Below are positions 26,794 through 35,758 of a DNA stretch of 64,000 nt, one piece after another. Where the stretch lies: the NCBI GenBank assembly GCA_902521615.1, contig CABYSJ010000004.1, positions 20,821-84,820 of the forward strand. Direction: 5' to 3'. The notes under the pieces are model-generated. The model was not told the origin of the DNA and did no database searches. It saw nothing but the letters and a program-made list of their open reading frames with translations. A program made the position numbers and the translations under genes. Source of the stretch: an uncultured Pelagibacteraceae bacterium. Its GTDB lineage: Bacteria; Pseudomonadota; Alphaproteobacteria; Pelagibacterales; Pelagibacteraceae. The stretch's first letter is position 1, and each line of letters begins with the position of its first letter.

Positions 26794-27452
26794 AAAAAAT
26801 TTTTTTTTAAATTATTTTTTAAATATTCTTTATGTTTGTTGAGCTCATCTTCACTTGGAGAAATAATTCTTTTAAAATATGAGATAGGAGAAATATCATT
26901 TTTTTTATCATCAAAGTTTTCATTTAGAAAATTTAAAGTCGGTTCTTTTTGATCAATTAAATTTATATATACTTTGGCTAATAAATCGCAATCAATTAGA
27001 GCTGTGTGTTGGATACGACTAGAATTATCAATTTTAAATCTTTTACATAATGCATCTAAACTTGCCGGAGAACCTGGAAATTTTTGCCTTGCGATCTCTA
27101 AGGTATCAATAACCTCGTTGGAAATGTTATTTTTTCCAAGCAAGGATAGTTCATTGTTTATGTGGGAAAGATCAAATTCCGAATTATGAATAATTAACCT
27201 TTTACCGTTGATAAAATCTAAAAATTCCTGGCTTATTTCTTTAAATTTTTTTTGTTTTTTTAAAAATTCATCACTATAACCATGAATTTCAAATGCTTTC
27301 TGTGATACTTTTCTTTCTGGATTTAGATAATAATGAAATTTGTTTTTAGTTGGAATCAAATCTTCTAATTCAATACACCCTATTTCCACCATTCTATGGC
27401 CTTCTTCAACTGAAATGCCGGTTGTTTCTGTATCTAAAACTATTTCTTTCAT
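26790..27452 (-). CDS. dnaQ: DNA polymerase III epsilon subunit (proofreading exonuclease)
   Basis: The DEDDh exonuclease motifs are in place: Exo I VLDTETTG (Asp7, Glu9), Exo II HNSEFDLSHINNEL and Exo III IQHTALIDCDLLAKVY with the catalytic His. This subunit removes misincorporated bases during replication. The 220 residues are a normal length. Its start abuts the coaE stop, and the coaE-dnaQ pair near secB is standard in alphaproteobacteria. It lies on the leading strand if the origin at 30211-30477 is correct. Confidence 0.96.
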   Translation of the reverse strand: MKEIVLDTETTGISVEEGHRMVEIGCIELEDLIPTKNKFHYYLNPERKVSQKAFEIHGYSDEFLKKQKKFKEISQEFLDFINGKRLIIHNSEFDLSHINNELSLLGKNNISNEVIDTLEIARQKFPGSPASLDALCKRFKIDNSSRIQHTALIDCDLLAKVYINLIDQKEPTLNFLNENFDDKKNDISPISYFKRIISPSEDELNKHKEYLKNNLKKNFF

Positions 27453-28022
27453 TTATAAAATTTTTTTTAGAATAAAATTAACGTCTTTTATAACAGATTT
27501 TTTTGTAAAATTATTTTTTATTATAAATTGAGATTTATTTTTTTTATATTTTGATGAAAATTGAATTTTTTCAAATTTTTTAAATAATTGCATGTTAAAA
27601 TTTGGTCTTTTTCTGAGCCTTCTTCTTAATTCTCCTTTAGGTGAGACAACAAAAACTAATATATCTTTTCTATAATTAATTTTGTTTTCCAAAAGTAACG
27701 GAATATCTAAAATTACAATTTTTTTATTTTTATTTTTTTTTAAAAATAATTTCAATTTTTTTCTTATTTCTAAATGAACTACAGTTATTATTTTTTTTAG
27801 GTTAACGTTATTACTCAGTATTGCTTTAGTAATTTCATTTTTATTTATTGGAAATGATGAAATAAATTTTGGTAATTTTTTCTTTAATTTACTAAATATT
27901 TTTTTATCTTTTTTATAAAGCTTTGATACTTCATAATCTGCATTAAATACTGGATATCCAAAGCTTTTAGCAACATAGCTTTTTCCTGAACCTATATCTC
28001 CCAAAATTCCAATTCTAATCAT
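27453..28022 (-). CDS. coaE: Dephospho-CoA kinase
   Basis: CoaE phosphorylates the 3'-OH of dephospho-CoA, the last step of CoA synthesis. The P-loop GDIGSGKS lies at residues 8-15, followed by FGYPVFNADYEVSKLYK with the conserved Asp. VILDIPLLLENKINY and the arginine-rich lid RRRLRKRPNFN are also present. The protein is 189 residues, near the family mean. It overlaps aroE by eight bases. Confidence 0.94.
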   Translation of the reverse strand: MIRIGILGDIGSGKSYVAKSFGYPVFNADYEVSKLYKKDKKIFSKLKKKLPKFISSFPINKNEITKAILSNNVNLKKIITVVHLEIRKKLKLFLKKNKNKKIVILDIPLLLENKINYRKDILVFVVSPKGELRRRLRKRPNFNMQLFKKFEKIQFSSKYKKNKSQFIIKNNFTKKSVIKDVNFILKKIL

Positions 28023-28809
28023 TTTTTAAAATTTCTAATGTCACGCTATTGATCTGTGGTTCTATTCCATGCCATAATTTGAATGCTTCAAATGCCTGAT
28101 AAACAAACATCAATTTACCATTCTCTGTTCTATTACCAAGTTTTTTTCCTTCTTTTAAAAAATTTGTTTCTTCAGGATTATAAATTACATCATAAAACAG
28201 CTTGTTATTACCAACCTTTGAAAAATCTAAATTGATAGACTCCTTGTTTAATCCCAAACTGGTAGCATTTATGATTACATCAAAATCATTTATCTCACCC
28301 CAATCTAATACCTCTAAATTATAAAATTGTGATTTTAAATCCTCAGCTTTTTTTTTAGTTCTGTTGCTAATAGAAATTTTTGAAACATTCATTTTGTTTA
28401 AAGCAAAAATTATTGAAGGAACAACTCCACCAGCTCCTAAAATTAAAATTTTTTTGCCTTGCACATCGAAATTTAAATTTTTAATTGCTTTATCAAAACC
28501 AAAAATATCTGTATTATAGCCTATCAAATTATCATTATTTAAAATTATTGTATTTACTGACTGAGTTTGTTCTGCCTCTAGACTTAATTTGTCTAAATAA
28601 GGTATTACTGTTTTTTTGAACGGAACAGTAACATTAATACCGTTTATTTTTTTTTCTTTAACTTCAGAAATTATAGTTTGGAGATTTTTCTCCTCAATAT
28701 TTTTTTTATCATAAATGGCGTCAATGTTGTTTTCTTTGAGCCAAAAATTGTGAAGTTTAGGTGATAAAGAGTGGTTGATAGGATTGCCAATTACAAAATA
28801 TTTTTTCAT
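28015..28809 (-). CDS. aroE: Shikimate dehydrogenase
   Basis: AroE reduces 3-dehydroshikimate with NADPH in aromatic amino acid synthesis. The substrate site appears in GNPINHSLSPKLHNFW and NVTVPFKK (catalytic Lys), and YNTDIFGF supplies the Asp. The NADPH fold has LILGAGGVVPSII and SNRTKKKA. The track protein starts with a GTG followed at once by ATG; ATG 28809 is used, overlapping the maf stop by one base. It has 264 residues. The C-terminal MFVYQAFEAFKLWHG is typical. Confidence 0.95.
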   Translation of the reverse strand: MKKYFVIGNPINHSLSPKLHNFWLKENNIDAIYDKKNIEEKNLQTIISEVKEKKINGINVTVPFKKTVIPYLDKLSLEAEQTQSVNTIILNNDNLIGYNTDIFGFDKAIKNLNFDVQGKKILILGAGGVVPSIIFALNKMNVSKISISNRTKKKAEDLKSQFYNLEVLDWGEINDFDVIINATSLGLNKESINLDFSKVGNNKLFYDVIYNPEETNFLKEGKKLGNRTENGKLMFVYQAFEAFKLWHGIEPQINSVTLEILKND

Positions 28810-29393
28810 CACAATAAGCTTAAGTATTCTTTAATTTTTTTTACAGGTAAACCCATAATTGTATCTTCGTCACCTTCTATGCTTGCAAATAAGCTTCTGC
28901 CCTCTCCTTCTATTTGGTAAACGTTATATGCATAAAGTGTTGCATCAGATATTTTAGATAAATAATTTTTTAACTCATCATCGGTAAAATTTTTCATTGT
29001 TAATTTTGCTTTATCAGTATAATTCCAAATCATAGATCCATTTTTAGATATACAAACAGAGCTAATTAAAAAATGTGATTTACCGTTAAGTTTTCTTAAT
29101 ATTTCCATTGCCTCTTCTCTGTTTTCTGGTTTAGATATCAGTTCGCCCTCCAAATCTATCACACTATCTGCTCCTAATACTATTTCGTCATTTTTTTTCA
29201 TGCTAACTTTGTTTGCTTTTAATTCAGCTAATTTTTTTGAAATTATTTCTGAACTTGCCTGTTCTTTTATTAAACTTTCTTTAACAGGCTCTTCATCTAC
29301 GTTTGAAGGCTCAACAACGCATTTAATATTATTTTTATCTAAAATTTCTTTTCTAACCTCGCTTTTTGAAGCAAGAATAATTTTATTTAACAT
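28809..29393 (-). CDS. maf: Maf-family nucleoside triphosphate pyrophosphatase
   Basis: Maf proteins hydrolyse non-canonical nucleoside triphosphates. The start ILASKSEVRKEILDK, VLGADSVIDLEGELISKP (catalytic Asp) and GKSHFLISSVCI are family motifs. It is 194 residues long and overlaps the ppsR gene by 11 bases. In alphaproteobacteria maf, aroE and coaE run together beside the origin, as they do here. Confidence 0.94.
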   Translation of the reverse strand: MLNKIILASKSEVRKEILDKNNIKCVVEPSNVDEEPVKESLIKEQASSEIISKKLAELKANKVSMKKNDEIVLGADSVIDLEGELISKPENREEAMEILRKLNGKSHFLISSVCISKNGSMIWNYTDKAKLTMKNFTDDELKNYLSKISDATLYAYNVYQIEGEGRSLFASIEGDEDTIMGLPVKKIKEYLSLL

Positions 29394-30210
29394 TGTTTAA
29401 ATATATTTCGTGAATTTTAATTATAGAAGCTGCTGTTTCTTCAACTGATTTTCTCGTTACGTCTATAAGGGGCCATTTATATTTTTGAAATGTTTTTTTT
29501 GCCTCTAGAACCTCTTTTTTAATATTTTCTAAATCTGTATATTCAATATTTTCTGTTTCTCTCAAAGAGTTCATTCTATTTTTTCTCAAATCAGCTAGTC
29601 TTTCCGGCTCTGTACTTAGTCCTACAACACATGTCATTTGTGGATTTTTTTTAAGGGAATCTGGTAAAGAATTTTCATTTACTAACGGAATGTTTGACGT
29701 TTTAAAACCTTTGTTAGCTAAGTAAATAGATGTTGGTGTTTTACTTGTTCTGCTTACGCCTACAAGAATAATATCAGATTTGTTTACTTCGTTTATTAAA
29801 TTTCCATCATCATGATTCATTGTAAATTGAATTGCTTCAATTCTGTTATAATACTCTTCATTCAGTATATGTTGACCACTTGGCTCGTGTGTTGCTTTTT
29901 GATTTAATATTTTTGAAAAATTCAGAATTAAATTTCCTAAAACGCCAAAACATGGAATATTTTTATCCTCGCTTGCATTCGCAAGATGTTTAGCTAAGTT
30001 GTTATCGACGATTGTATATAAAATTATTGAATTTTCATTTTTTTTTGCATCCTCTAGAATTTTAAGAATTTGGTTTTCTGTTCTTGTAAAGGAGTAAGAA
30101 TGAACCTTATATTCTATATTTAAAAATTGAGCCTTCAGAGCTAAAAATATTCTGTCTAAAGTCTCGCCCGTTGAGTCAGAAATTAAATATATTTGATATG
30201 TATTACTCAT
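29383..30210 (-). CDS. ppsR: Pyruvate,phosphate dikinase / PEP synthase regulatory protein (DUF299)
   Basis: The protein is a bifunctional kinase/pyrophosphorylase of the DUF299 family, which switches PPDK or PEP synthase on and off. The P-loop-like motif GVSRTSKTPTSIYLA and the N-terminal LISDSTGETLDRI are family signatures, and ADLRKNRM follows. At 275 residues it is full length. The homologue RP001 in Rickettsia and its Caulobacter counterpart lie next to hemE on the other side of the replication origin. Here the gene is divergent from hemE across 267 bases, the same arrangement. Confidence 0.94.
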   Translation of the reverse strand: MSNTYQIYLISDSTGETLDRIFLALKAQFLNIEYKVHSYSFTRTENQILKILEDAKKNENSIILYTIVDNNLAKHLANASEDKNIPCFGVLGNLILNFSKILNQKATHEPSGQHILNEEYYNRIEAIQFTMNHDDGNLINEVNKSDIILVGVSRTSKTPTSIYLANKGFKTSNIPLVNENSLPDSLKKNPQMTCVVGLSTEPERLADLRKNRMNSLRETENIEYTDLENIKKEVLEAKKTFQKYKWPLIDVTRKSVEETAASIIKIHEIYLNNVK

Positions 30211-30477
30211 GAATAAATTGTTAATAAATTTGTAATATTTTAATTAAATTACACAATTTAAAATTTTTTAAATTAACCTTGTAAAAACTGCTATTTTTTA
30301 ACATTAATAATAAATAGGGTAAAACAATCCACAAAAATTAATATGGTTAAAAAAGCTTCATTTTAAACAATTTTATTCAGATAACTTGTTGGTAAATTGT
30401 GAATATTATGTTTATAAAAATTAATCACCTTTATTCACAAGATATATTACAACTACAATAATTAATAATACTTATTT
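30211..30477. other. Candidate chromosomal replication origin (oriC)
   Basis: This 267-base gap separates divergent ppsR and hemE, the gene pair flanking the origins of Caulobacter and Rickettsia. It holds TTATTCACA at 30431-30439, an exact match to the DnaA box TTATNCACA, and ATATTCACA on the minus strand at 30398-30406 (8/9). CAATCCACA at 30325-30333 is weaker (7/9). The left part is almost pure A/T and could serve as an unwinding element. Gene direction switches here from mostly minus to mostly plus. It probably also holds the ppsR and hemE promoters. Confidence 0.75.
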
Positions 30478-31482
30478 ATGAAACCTTTAAACAAAGTAAT
30501 AATCAATAAGGACACTTCATTTAATCCTATATGGATTATGAGACAAGCAGGTAGATATTTACCAGAATTTAGAGAAATAAGAAAAGAAAATCCAAATTTT
30601 ATTAATTTATGTTTAAATGATGATTTATCTTCAGAAATAACTCTACAACCATTAAAAAGATTTGATCTGGATGCTGCAATAATATTTTCAGATATCTTAA
30701 TGCTTCCCTATGGGTTGGGCCAGAAAGTAGAATTTCAAAAAAACTTTGGACCAAAGTTAGGGGAACTAAACTTAAATGAAATTGCTAGGACTGATGAAAT
30801 TGACTTTGTAGAGAAAATACATCGTGTCTATAAAGCAATAAAAAAAGTAAATTTAGATTCTAGTTTAAAATATAAAAACACTATTGGATTTGTCGGTGCT
30901 CCGTGGACATTATTAGTTTATATGATTAATCAACAATCTCCTAAAAAGAATTTAAAAAAAGATTTTTTTAAAGATGGGTTTTTAATAAACAGAATTTTAT
31001 TAATTATTGAAAAGTTTTTAAAAGTTCACATAAAAAATCAAATTGACAATGGAGCAAATGTAATTCAAATTTTTGATAGCTGGGCAGGCTTGTTAGAGGA
31101 AAAAGATTTACCTAATTATGTTTATGCTCCAACTTTAAATTTAGTAAATTATGTAAAATCTTTGAATGTTCCCGTAATATGTTTTCCGAGAGAGATTAAA
31201 AATTATAAAGAATTTTGTGATATTGTTAAACCCGACGCTGTTAGTATCGACTATAATATTGATCCAAAAAAAATACTTAGAGACATAAGTATACCCATAC
31301 AAGGAGGTTTAGACCCAAAAATTTTGTTAACAGACAAAGAAACATTAAAAAAAGAAGCTTTTTATTATTTAGAAATATTTCGAGATCACCCGTATATATT
31401 TAATCTTGGCCATGGTATTTTGCCTGAAACAAATCCAGAAATGGTTGAAAACTTAATTAAAATTGTAAAAGATTTTAAATGA
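30478..31482 (+). CDS. hemE: Uroporphyrinogen decarboxylase
   Basis: HemE decarboxylates four acetate side chains of uroporphyrinogen III to give coproporphyrinogen III. The start WIMRQAGRYLPEFR is the substrate-binding signature, with FSDILMLPYGLGQ, GFVGAPWTLLVYM and IFDSWAGLL following. GHGILPETNPEMVENLI ends the protein. It is 334 residues, as usual. It is the first gene to the right of the candidate origin and overlaps hemH as ATGA. Confidence 0.96.
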   Translation: MKPLNKVIINKDTSFNPIWIMRQAGRYLPEFREIRKENPNFINLCLNDDLSSEITLQPLKRFDLDAAIIFSDILMLPYGLGQKVEFQKNFGPKLGELNLNEIARTDEIDFVEKIHRVYKAIKKVNLDSSLKYKNTIGFVGAPWTLLVYMINQQSPKKNLKKDFFKDGFLINRILLIIEKFLKVHIKNQIDNGANVIQIFDSWAGLLEEKDLPNYVYAPTLNLVNYVKSLNVPVICFPREIKNYKEFCDIVKPDAVSIDYNIDPKKILRDISIPIQGGLDPKILLTDKETLKKEAFYYLEIFRDHPYIFNLGHGILPETNPEMVENLIKIVKDFK

Positions 31483-32474
31483 TTGAAAAAAACCACCCAC
31501 CAACAAAATATGGTAATACAGGTGTGCTAATAATCAATCTTGGTACACCCGATTCTACTAATTGGTTTGACATAAGAAAATATTTAAAAGAGTTTCTTTC
31601 TGATAGAAGGGTTATTGAGGTAAATCCGCTAGTTTGGCAAATAATTTTAAATTTGTTTATTTTAAATTTCAGACCCTCTAAAACTGCTAAAGCTTATAAA
31701 GAAATCTGGATGAAAGAAGAAAATATTTCTCCACTTCTTTATTATACAAAAAAGCAAAGTGAGAAAATTTCAAATTCATTATCAAAAGAAAACATAATAA
31801 TAGATTTTGCGATGAGATATGGAAATCCAAGCATTAAGAGCAAGATTCATAAATTACATGAAATGGGTTGTGAAAACCTTGTGATACTTCCACTTTATCC
31901 ACAATATGCAGCAGCCACAACAGCAACAGTTTGTGATGAGGTATACAGAACTTTGATGAAAATGAGGTGGCAACCTTCTTTAAAAATAATTCCTCATTAC
32001 GAATCCAATCCGCTATACATTGATGCTCTTGTTAACTCCATTAACAAAAAAATCAAAGAAATTAATTGGAAACCAGATTTAATTATAGCCTCATACCACG
32101 GGATACCAAAAAAATATTTTGATAAAGGTGATCCCTATCACTGTTATTGTCATAAAACGACAAGACTTATTTCAGAAAAATTCAACTCAATAGAAATTAA
32201 AACTACATTTCAGTCAAGATTTGGTCCACAAGAATGGCTTCAACCATATACTGACAAAACTCTTGAAAATTTACCCAATGAGGGTGTCAAAAAAGTTCTG
32301 ACAATCTGTCCAGGCTTTGCATCCGATTGTGTAGAGACTTTAGAAGAAATAAAAATTCAAGGTAAAGAAAGTTTTTTAAATTCAGGAGGAGAAAATTTTG
32401 ATATGGTCCCCTGTTTAAATGATAATAGTGATCATATAATTTTGCTAAAATCCTTAATTGAAAGAAATATCTAA
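31479..32474 (+). CDS. hemH: Ferrochelatase
   Basis: HemH inserts ferrous iron into protoporphyrin IX. The N-terminal GVLIINLGTPDS, RRVIEV, LPLYPQYAAATTA and IASYHGIPKKY (metal-binding His) are conserved. CPGFASDCVETLEEI holds the second active-site acid. HCYCHKT contains cysteines, but no clear four-Cys cluster is visible. At 331 residues it is full length. It starts inside the hemE stop and is followed three bases later by hemJ. Confidence 0.96.
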   Translation: MIEKNHPPTKYGNTGVLIINLGTPDSTNWFDIRKYLKEFLSDRRVIEVNPLVWQIILNLFILNFRPSKTAKAYKEIWMKEENISPLLYYTKKQSEKISNSLSKENIIIDFAMRYGNPSIKSKIHKLHEMGCENLVILPLYPQYAAATTATVCDEVYRTLMKMRWQPSLKIIPHYESNPLYIDALVNSINKKIKEINWKPDLIIASYHGIPKKYFDKGDPYHCYCHKTTRLISEKFNSIEIKTTFQSRFGPQEWLQPYTDKTLENLPNEGVKKVLTICPGFASDCVETLEEIKIQGKESFLNSGGENFDMVPCLNDNSDHIILLKSLIERNI

Positions 32475-32477
32475 TAC

Positions 32478-32918
32478 ATGAATTCTTATTTATTATTTAA
32501 ATCTTTACATATAATTGCTGTTGTTTCTTGGATGGCCGGTCTTTTATATCTTCCTAGAATTTTTGTTTACCACGTTGAAAACAAAGACAAAAAAGAAGCA
32601 ACCGATATATTTGAGGTGATGGAAAAAAAATTATTCTTTTACATTATGCGACCTGCAATGATTTTTACTTGGGTTTTTGGGCTAGTATTAATTTATCTTA
32701 ATGGAATAGATATTTTCTCTCAATTATGGTTTCAAATAAAGATAGTCTTGGTGATATTGTTATCAGCATACAATGATTATTTAGGAAAATGTCTTGTTTC
32801 TCTAAAAAATTCTACAAACACAAGATCTTCAAAATTCTTTAGAATTATTAATGAAATACCCACTGTAATCTTGATTATTGTTGTATTTTTAACTATTTTT
32901 AAGCCAATCTGGGGTTGA
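32478..32918 (+). CDS. hemJ: Protoporphyrinogen IX oxidase HemJ
   Basis: HemJ is the membrane-bound protoporphyrinogen oxidase found in many Gram-negative bacteria in place of HemG and HemY. Four membrane helices are predicted, and the conserved His of KSLHIIAVVSWMAGLLYLPRIFVYH is in the first. RPAMIFTWVFGL and WFQIKIVLVILLSAYNDYLG match the family. At 146 residues it is normal. The hemE-hemH-hemJ-rho order is a hallmark of alphaproteobacterial origin regions. Confidence 0.94.
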   Translation: MNSYLLFKSLHIIAVVSWMAGLLYLPRIFVYHVENKDKKEATDIFEVMEKKLFFYIMRPAMIFTWVFGLVLIYLNGIDIFSQLWFQIKIVLVILLSAYNDYLGKCLVSLKNSTNTRSSKFFRIINEIPTVILIIVVFLTIFKPIWG

Positions 32919-32978
32919 AATAACTACAGCAGTATATATATTAATGCTATCTGATAAGTCCTTATCAAAAAATTAATC

Positions 32979-34247
32979 ATGAATATTCAAGAACTAAAAT
33001 TAAAATCTTCTGAACAGCTCATTACGCAAGCAGAGGAGCTTGGCATAGAAAATGCTAGCACGTTAAGAAAGCAGGAAATACTTTTTGCAATCCTTAAGAA
33101 GGTTGCCGAAAAAGAGGAAATTACTGGAGTGGGTGTTTTGCAATTATTGCAAGACGGATTTGGCTTTTTAAGAGCAATGGAATCGAATTATCTTCCAGGG
33201 CCAGATGATATTTATGTGAGCCCGAGTCAAATTAGAAAATTTGGTTTGAGAACAGGAGATACAGTTGAAGGACCAGTGAGAGCTCCTAAAGAGGGAGAAA
33301 GATATTTTGCATTATTACAAGTTAGTAAGATAAATTTTGAGGAACCAGAAAAAGCAAGACACAAAATTGCATTTGATAACTTAACGCCGTTATATCCAGA
33401 TAAACAATTGGTGATGGAAGTTGAAACTACAAAAGTTGAGAAAAAACAAGATTTAACCCCAAGACTTATTGATCTAGTTAGTCCAATTGGCAAAGGACAA
33501 AGATCTATAATTATTTCTCCACCCAAAGCTGGAAAAACAATGATTTTGCAAAGCATAGCAAACTCAATAGCAAAAAATTATCCAGAATGTTATCTAATGG
33601 TGTTACTAATTGATGAACGTCCAGAGGAAGTAACAGACATGCAAAGAACTGTAAAAGGTGAAGTAATTAGTTCTACTTTTGATGAACCGGCTCAAAGACA
33701 CGTAGCAGTGGCTGAAATGGTAATTGAAAAAGCAAAAAGATTAACAGAGCATAAAAAGGATGTTATTATATTGTTAGATTCTATAACAAGATTGGGAAGA
33801 GCGTATAACGCAGTTATACCAAGCTCTGGTAAGGTTCTAACTGGAGGTGTTGATGCAAATGCACTTCAGAGACCTAAAAGATTTTTTGGTGCAGCAAGAA
33901 ATATTGAGGAGGGTGGTTCGTTAACAATTATTTCTACAGCTTTGATTGATACTGGAAGTAGAATGGATGAAGTAATTTTTGAAGAATTTAAAGGAACAGG
34001 TAATAGTGAAACAATATTAGATAGAAAAATCGCAGATAAAAGAATATACCCTGCAATTGATATAACAAAATCAGGAACAAGAAGAGAAGAATTATTATTT
34101 AACAAAGATGATCTCCAAAAAATGAATGTGCTCAGAAGAATAATTGCTCCAATGGGAACCATGGACGCTATTGAATTTATAAATTCAAAATTAAAAGATA
34201 CAAAAAACAATGCTGAGTTTTTTAACTCAATGAATAAACCTGCTTAA
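32979..34247 (+). CDS. rho: Transcription termination factor Rho
   Basis: Rho is an RNA helicase that ends transcription at untranslated C-rich RNA. The N-terminal helix domain is followed by an RNA-binding cold-shock-like fold with [11 protein letters not shown] and [19 protein letters not shown]. The motor has Walker A SPPKAGKT near residue 184, Walker [17 protein letters not shown] and the Q-loop/R-loop segment [12 protein letters not shown]. At 422 residues it matches the E. coli length. The gene stands alone between hemJ and mnmE with 60-base gaps. Confidence 0.97.
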   Translation: MNIQELKLKSSEQLITQAEELGIENASTLRKQEILFAILKKVAEKEEITGVGVLQLLQDGFGFLRAMESNYLPGPDDIYVSPSQIRKFGLRTGDTVEGPVRAPKEGERYFALLQVSKINFEEPEKARHKIAFDNLTPLYPDKQLVMEVETTKVEKKQDLTPRLIDLVSPIGKGQRSIIISPPKAGKTMILQSIANSIAKNYPECYLMVLLIDERPEEVTDMQRTVKGEVISSTFDEPAQRHVAVAEMVIEKAKRLTEHKKDVIILLDSITRLGRAYNAVIPSSGKVLTGGVDANALQRPKRFFGAARNIEEGGSLTIISTALIDTGSRMDEVIFEEFKGTGNSETILDRKIADKRIYPAIDITKSGTRREELLFNKDDLQKMNVLRRIIAPMGTMDAIEFINSKLKDTKNNAEFFNSMNKPA

Positions 34248-34310
34248 GAAAAATTTTTCATTACAATTTTAAGTTTTACAGAGACATAAATTTGAAGATA
34301 TAATCTTTAA

Positions 34311-35642
34311 ATGACAATTTATGCTTTATCGAGTGGTCCTGGTATATCAGGTGTAGCTGTTATAAGACTTTCAGGACAAGAAACGTCAAAAGTAATTCAA
34401 CTTTTAACTGGTAAGGAGCTACCAAAACCGAGAGTAGCAACATTAAGAAAAATCAATAAAATCAACACTTCTGAGCTGATTGACGAGGGACTAATCCTTT
34501 GGTTTCCTGGCCCTGAGAGCTACACAGGCGAAGATATGGCTGAAATCCAAGTTCATGGAAGCAAAGCTGTTGTGGATGCCCTACATTCCTCTCTTTCAGA
34601 TATAGAAAATTGTAGATTAGCTGAGCCAGGTGAATTTACAAAACTAGCATTTCTAAATGGAAAAATAAATTTACTTAAAGCAGAAAGTATTGCTGATTTG
34701 ATTTCTTCAGAGACAGAAATTCAAAGACAACAAGCAATTAAAATCATGAATGGAAAATCATCTGATCAATTTAATTTTCTTAGAGAAAAACTTTTAAAAA
34801 TTTTATCACATGTTGAGGCAAAAATTGATTTTCCAGAGGAAGATCTGCCTAATAATATTTTAGAAGAAATCAAAAACGGTTCAGATGAAGCAATAAATAA
34901 AATTAAAAAAATATTAAACGATCAAAAAGTTGGAGAAAGAATTAGAGAAGGTTTTAAAATTGCTATCTTAGGGCCAACTAATGCTGGTAAATCTAGCTTG
35001 ATGAATCACTTATCTAATCGAGATGTAGCAATCGTTTCTGAAATCGCAGGTACGACTAGAGACGTGATTGAAACCCATTTAAATATAGACGGTTATCCAG
35101 TTGTAATTTCTGATACAGCCGGAATAAGAGATTCTAAAGATGAGATAGAAAAAAAAGGAATTAAATTATCTCTAAATAGAGCTGAAGAAGCAGATTTAAA
35201 GCTTGTTGTGGTTGATGTAAAAAGCCCTAATTTTACTGATGTTTTGAAGGATTTGCTATATGAAAATGCAATTTTAGTTGTAAATAAGTCTGATCTTTTA
35301 AAAAAAGATATTGATCCTGAAATTAAAAAAACAAATCATGTTTTAATTTCGATTAAAGAAAATAAAAACATTGAAGAATTAATATTAAAAATAAAAAATA
35401 ATTTAAAAAATAAATTTCTTACAAGTGATGATATTTTAATTACAAGGGAGAGACACAGGCAACATTTGCAACAGTGTTTGGATCATCTAATTAACTTTAA
35501 TCAAAAAAAAGAAATCGAAGATTTTGATAAAGCTGCAGAAGATCTAAGATTAGCTACTAGACATTTAGGTATGATAGTTGGAAAAGTTGATGTAGAGGAG
35601 ATATTAGGTAGTATTTTCAACGATTTTTGTATCGGCAAGTAA
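34311..35642 (+). CDS. mnmE: tRNA modification GTPase MnmE
   Basis: MnmE works with MnmG to add a carboxymethylaminomethyl group to wobble uridine 34. The N-terminal tetrahydrofolate-binding domain begins TIYALSSGPGISGVAVIRLSG. The G domain, within a helical domain, has the P-loop GPTNAGKSSLMN near residue 222, DTAGIR as G3 and NKSDL as G4. The C-terminal FCIGK motif, with the catalytic Cys, is intact. It is 443 residues long. mnmG follows after a 116-base gap with unusual inverted repeats. Confidence 0.97.
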   Translation: MTIYALSSGPGISGVAVIRLSGQETSKVIQLLTGKELPKPRVATLRKINKINTSELIDEGLILWFPGPESYTGEDMAEIQVHGSKAVVDALHSSLSDIENCRLAEPGEFTKLAFLNGKINLLKAESIADLISSETEIQRQQAIKIMNGKSSDQFNFLREKLLKILSHVEAKIDFPEEDLPNNILEEIKNGSDEAINKIKKILNDQKVGERIREGFKIAILGPTNAGKSSLMNHLSNRDVAIVSEIAGTTRDVIETHLNIDGYPVVISDTAGIRDSKDEIEKKGIKLSLNRAEEADLKLVVVDVKSPNFTDVLKDLLYENAILVVNKSDLLKKDIDPEIKKTNHVLISIKENKNIEELILKIKNNLKNKFLTSDDILITRERHRQHLQQCLDHLINFNQKKEIEDFDKAAEDLRLATRHLGMIVGKVDVEEILGSIFNDFCIGK

Positions 35643-35695
35643 TACCCTATTTTGTTGGTTTTTATATTTTTTCTATCAAAAAACGTTGATAAATA

Positions 35696-35732
35696 AGGCT
35701 TATTTACAAAAAATTAAGCCTATCTTGTAAAT
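35696..35732 (+). repeat. Interleaved inverted repeats upstream of mnmG
   Basis: AGGCTTA (35696-35702) pairs with TAAGCCT (35715-35721), and ATTTACAA (35702-35709) pairs with TTGTAAAT (35725-35732). The arms alternate a-b-a'-b', so the two hairpins exclude each other or could form a pseudoknot in RNA. The element lies 27 bases before the mnmG ATG. No T-run follows either stem. Confidence 0.6.
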
Positions 35733-35758
35733 TATATAATCACATATAGATTTGGATT

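Noticed and set aside
30240-30290. CtrA sites (TTAA-N7-TTAA) in the candidate origin
   Set aside because: Several TTAA words occur, but none I checked has the exact seven-base spacing; TTAA is common at this base composition.
35643-35758. mnmE-mnmG gap as the replication origin (origins of many bacteria lie near gidA; TTATTTACA is close to a DnaA box)
   Set aside because: Only one imperfect 9-mer is present, the gap is short, gene direction does not change here, and the ppsR-hemE gap fits alphaproteobacterial origins better.
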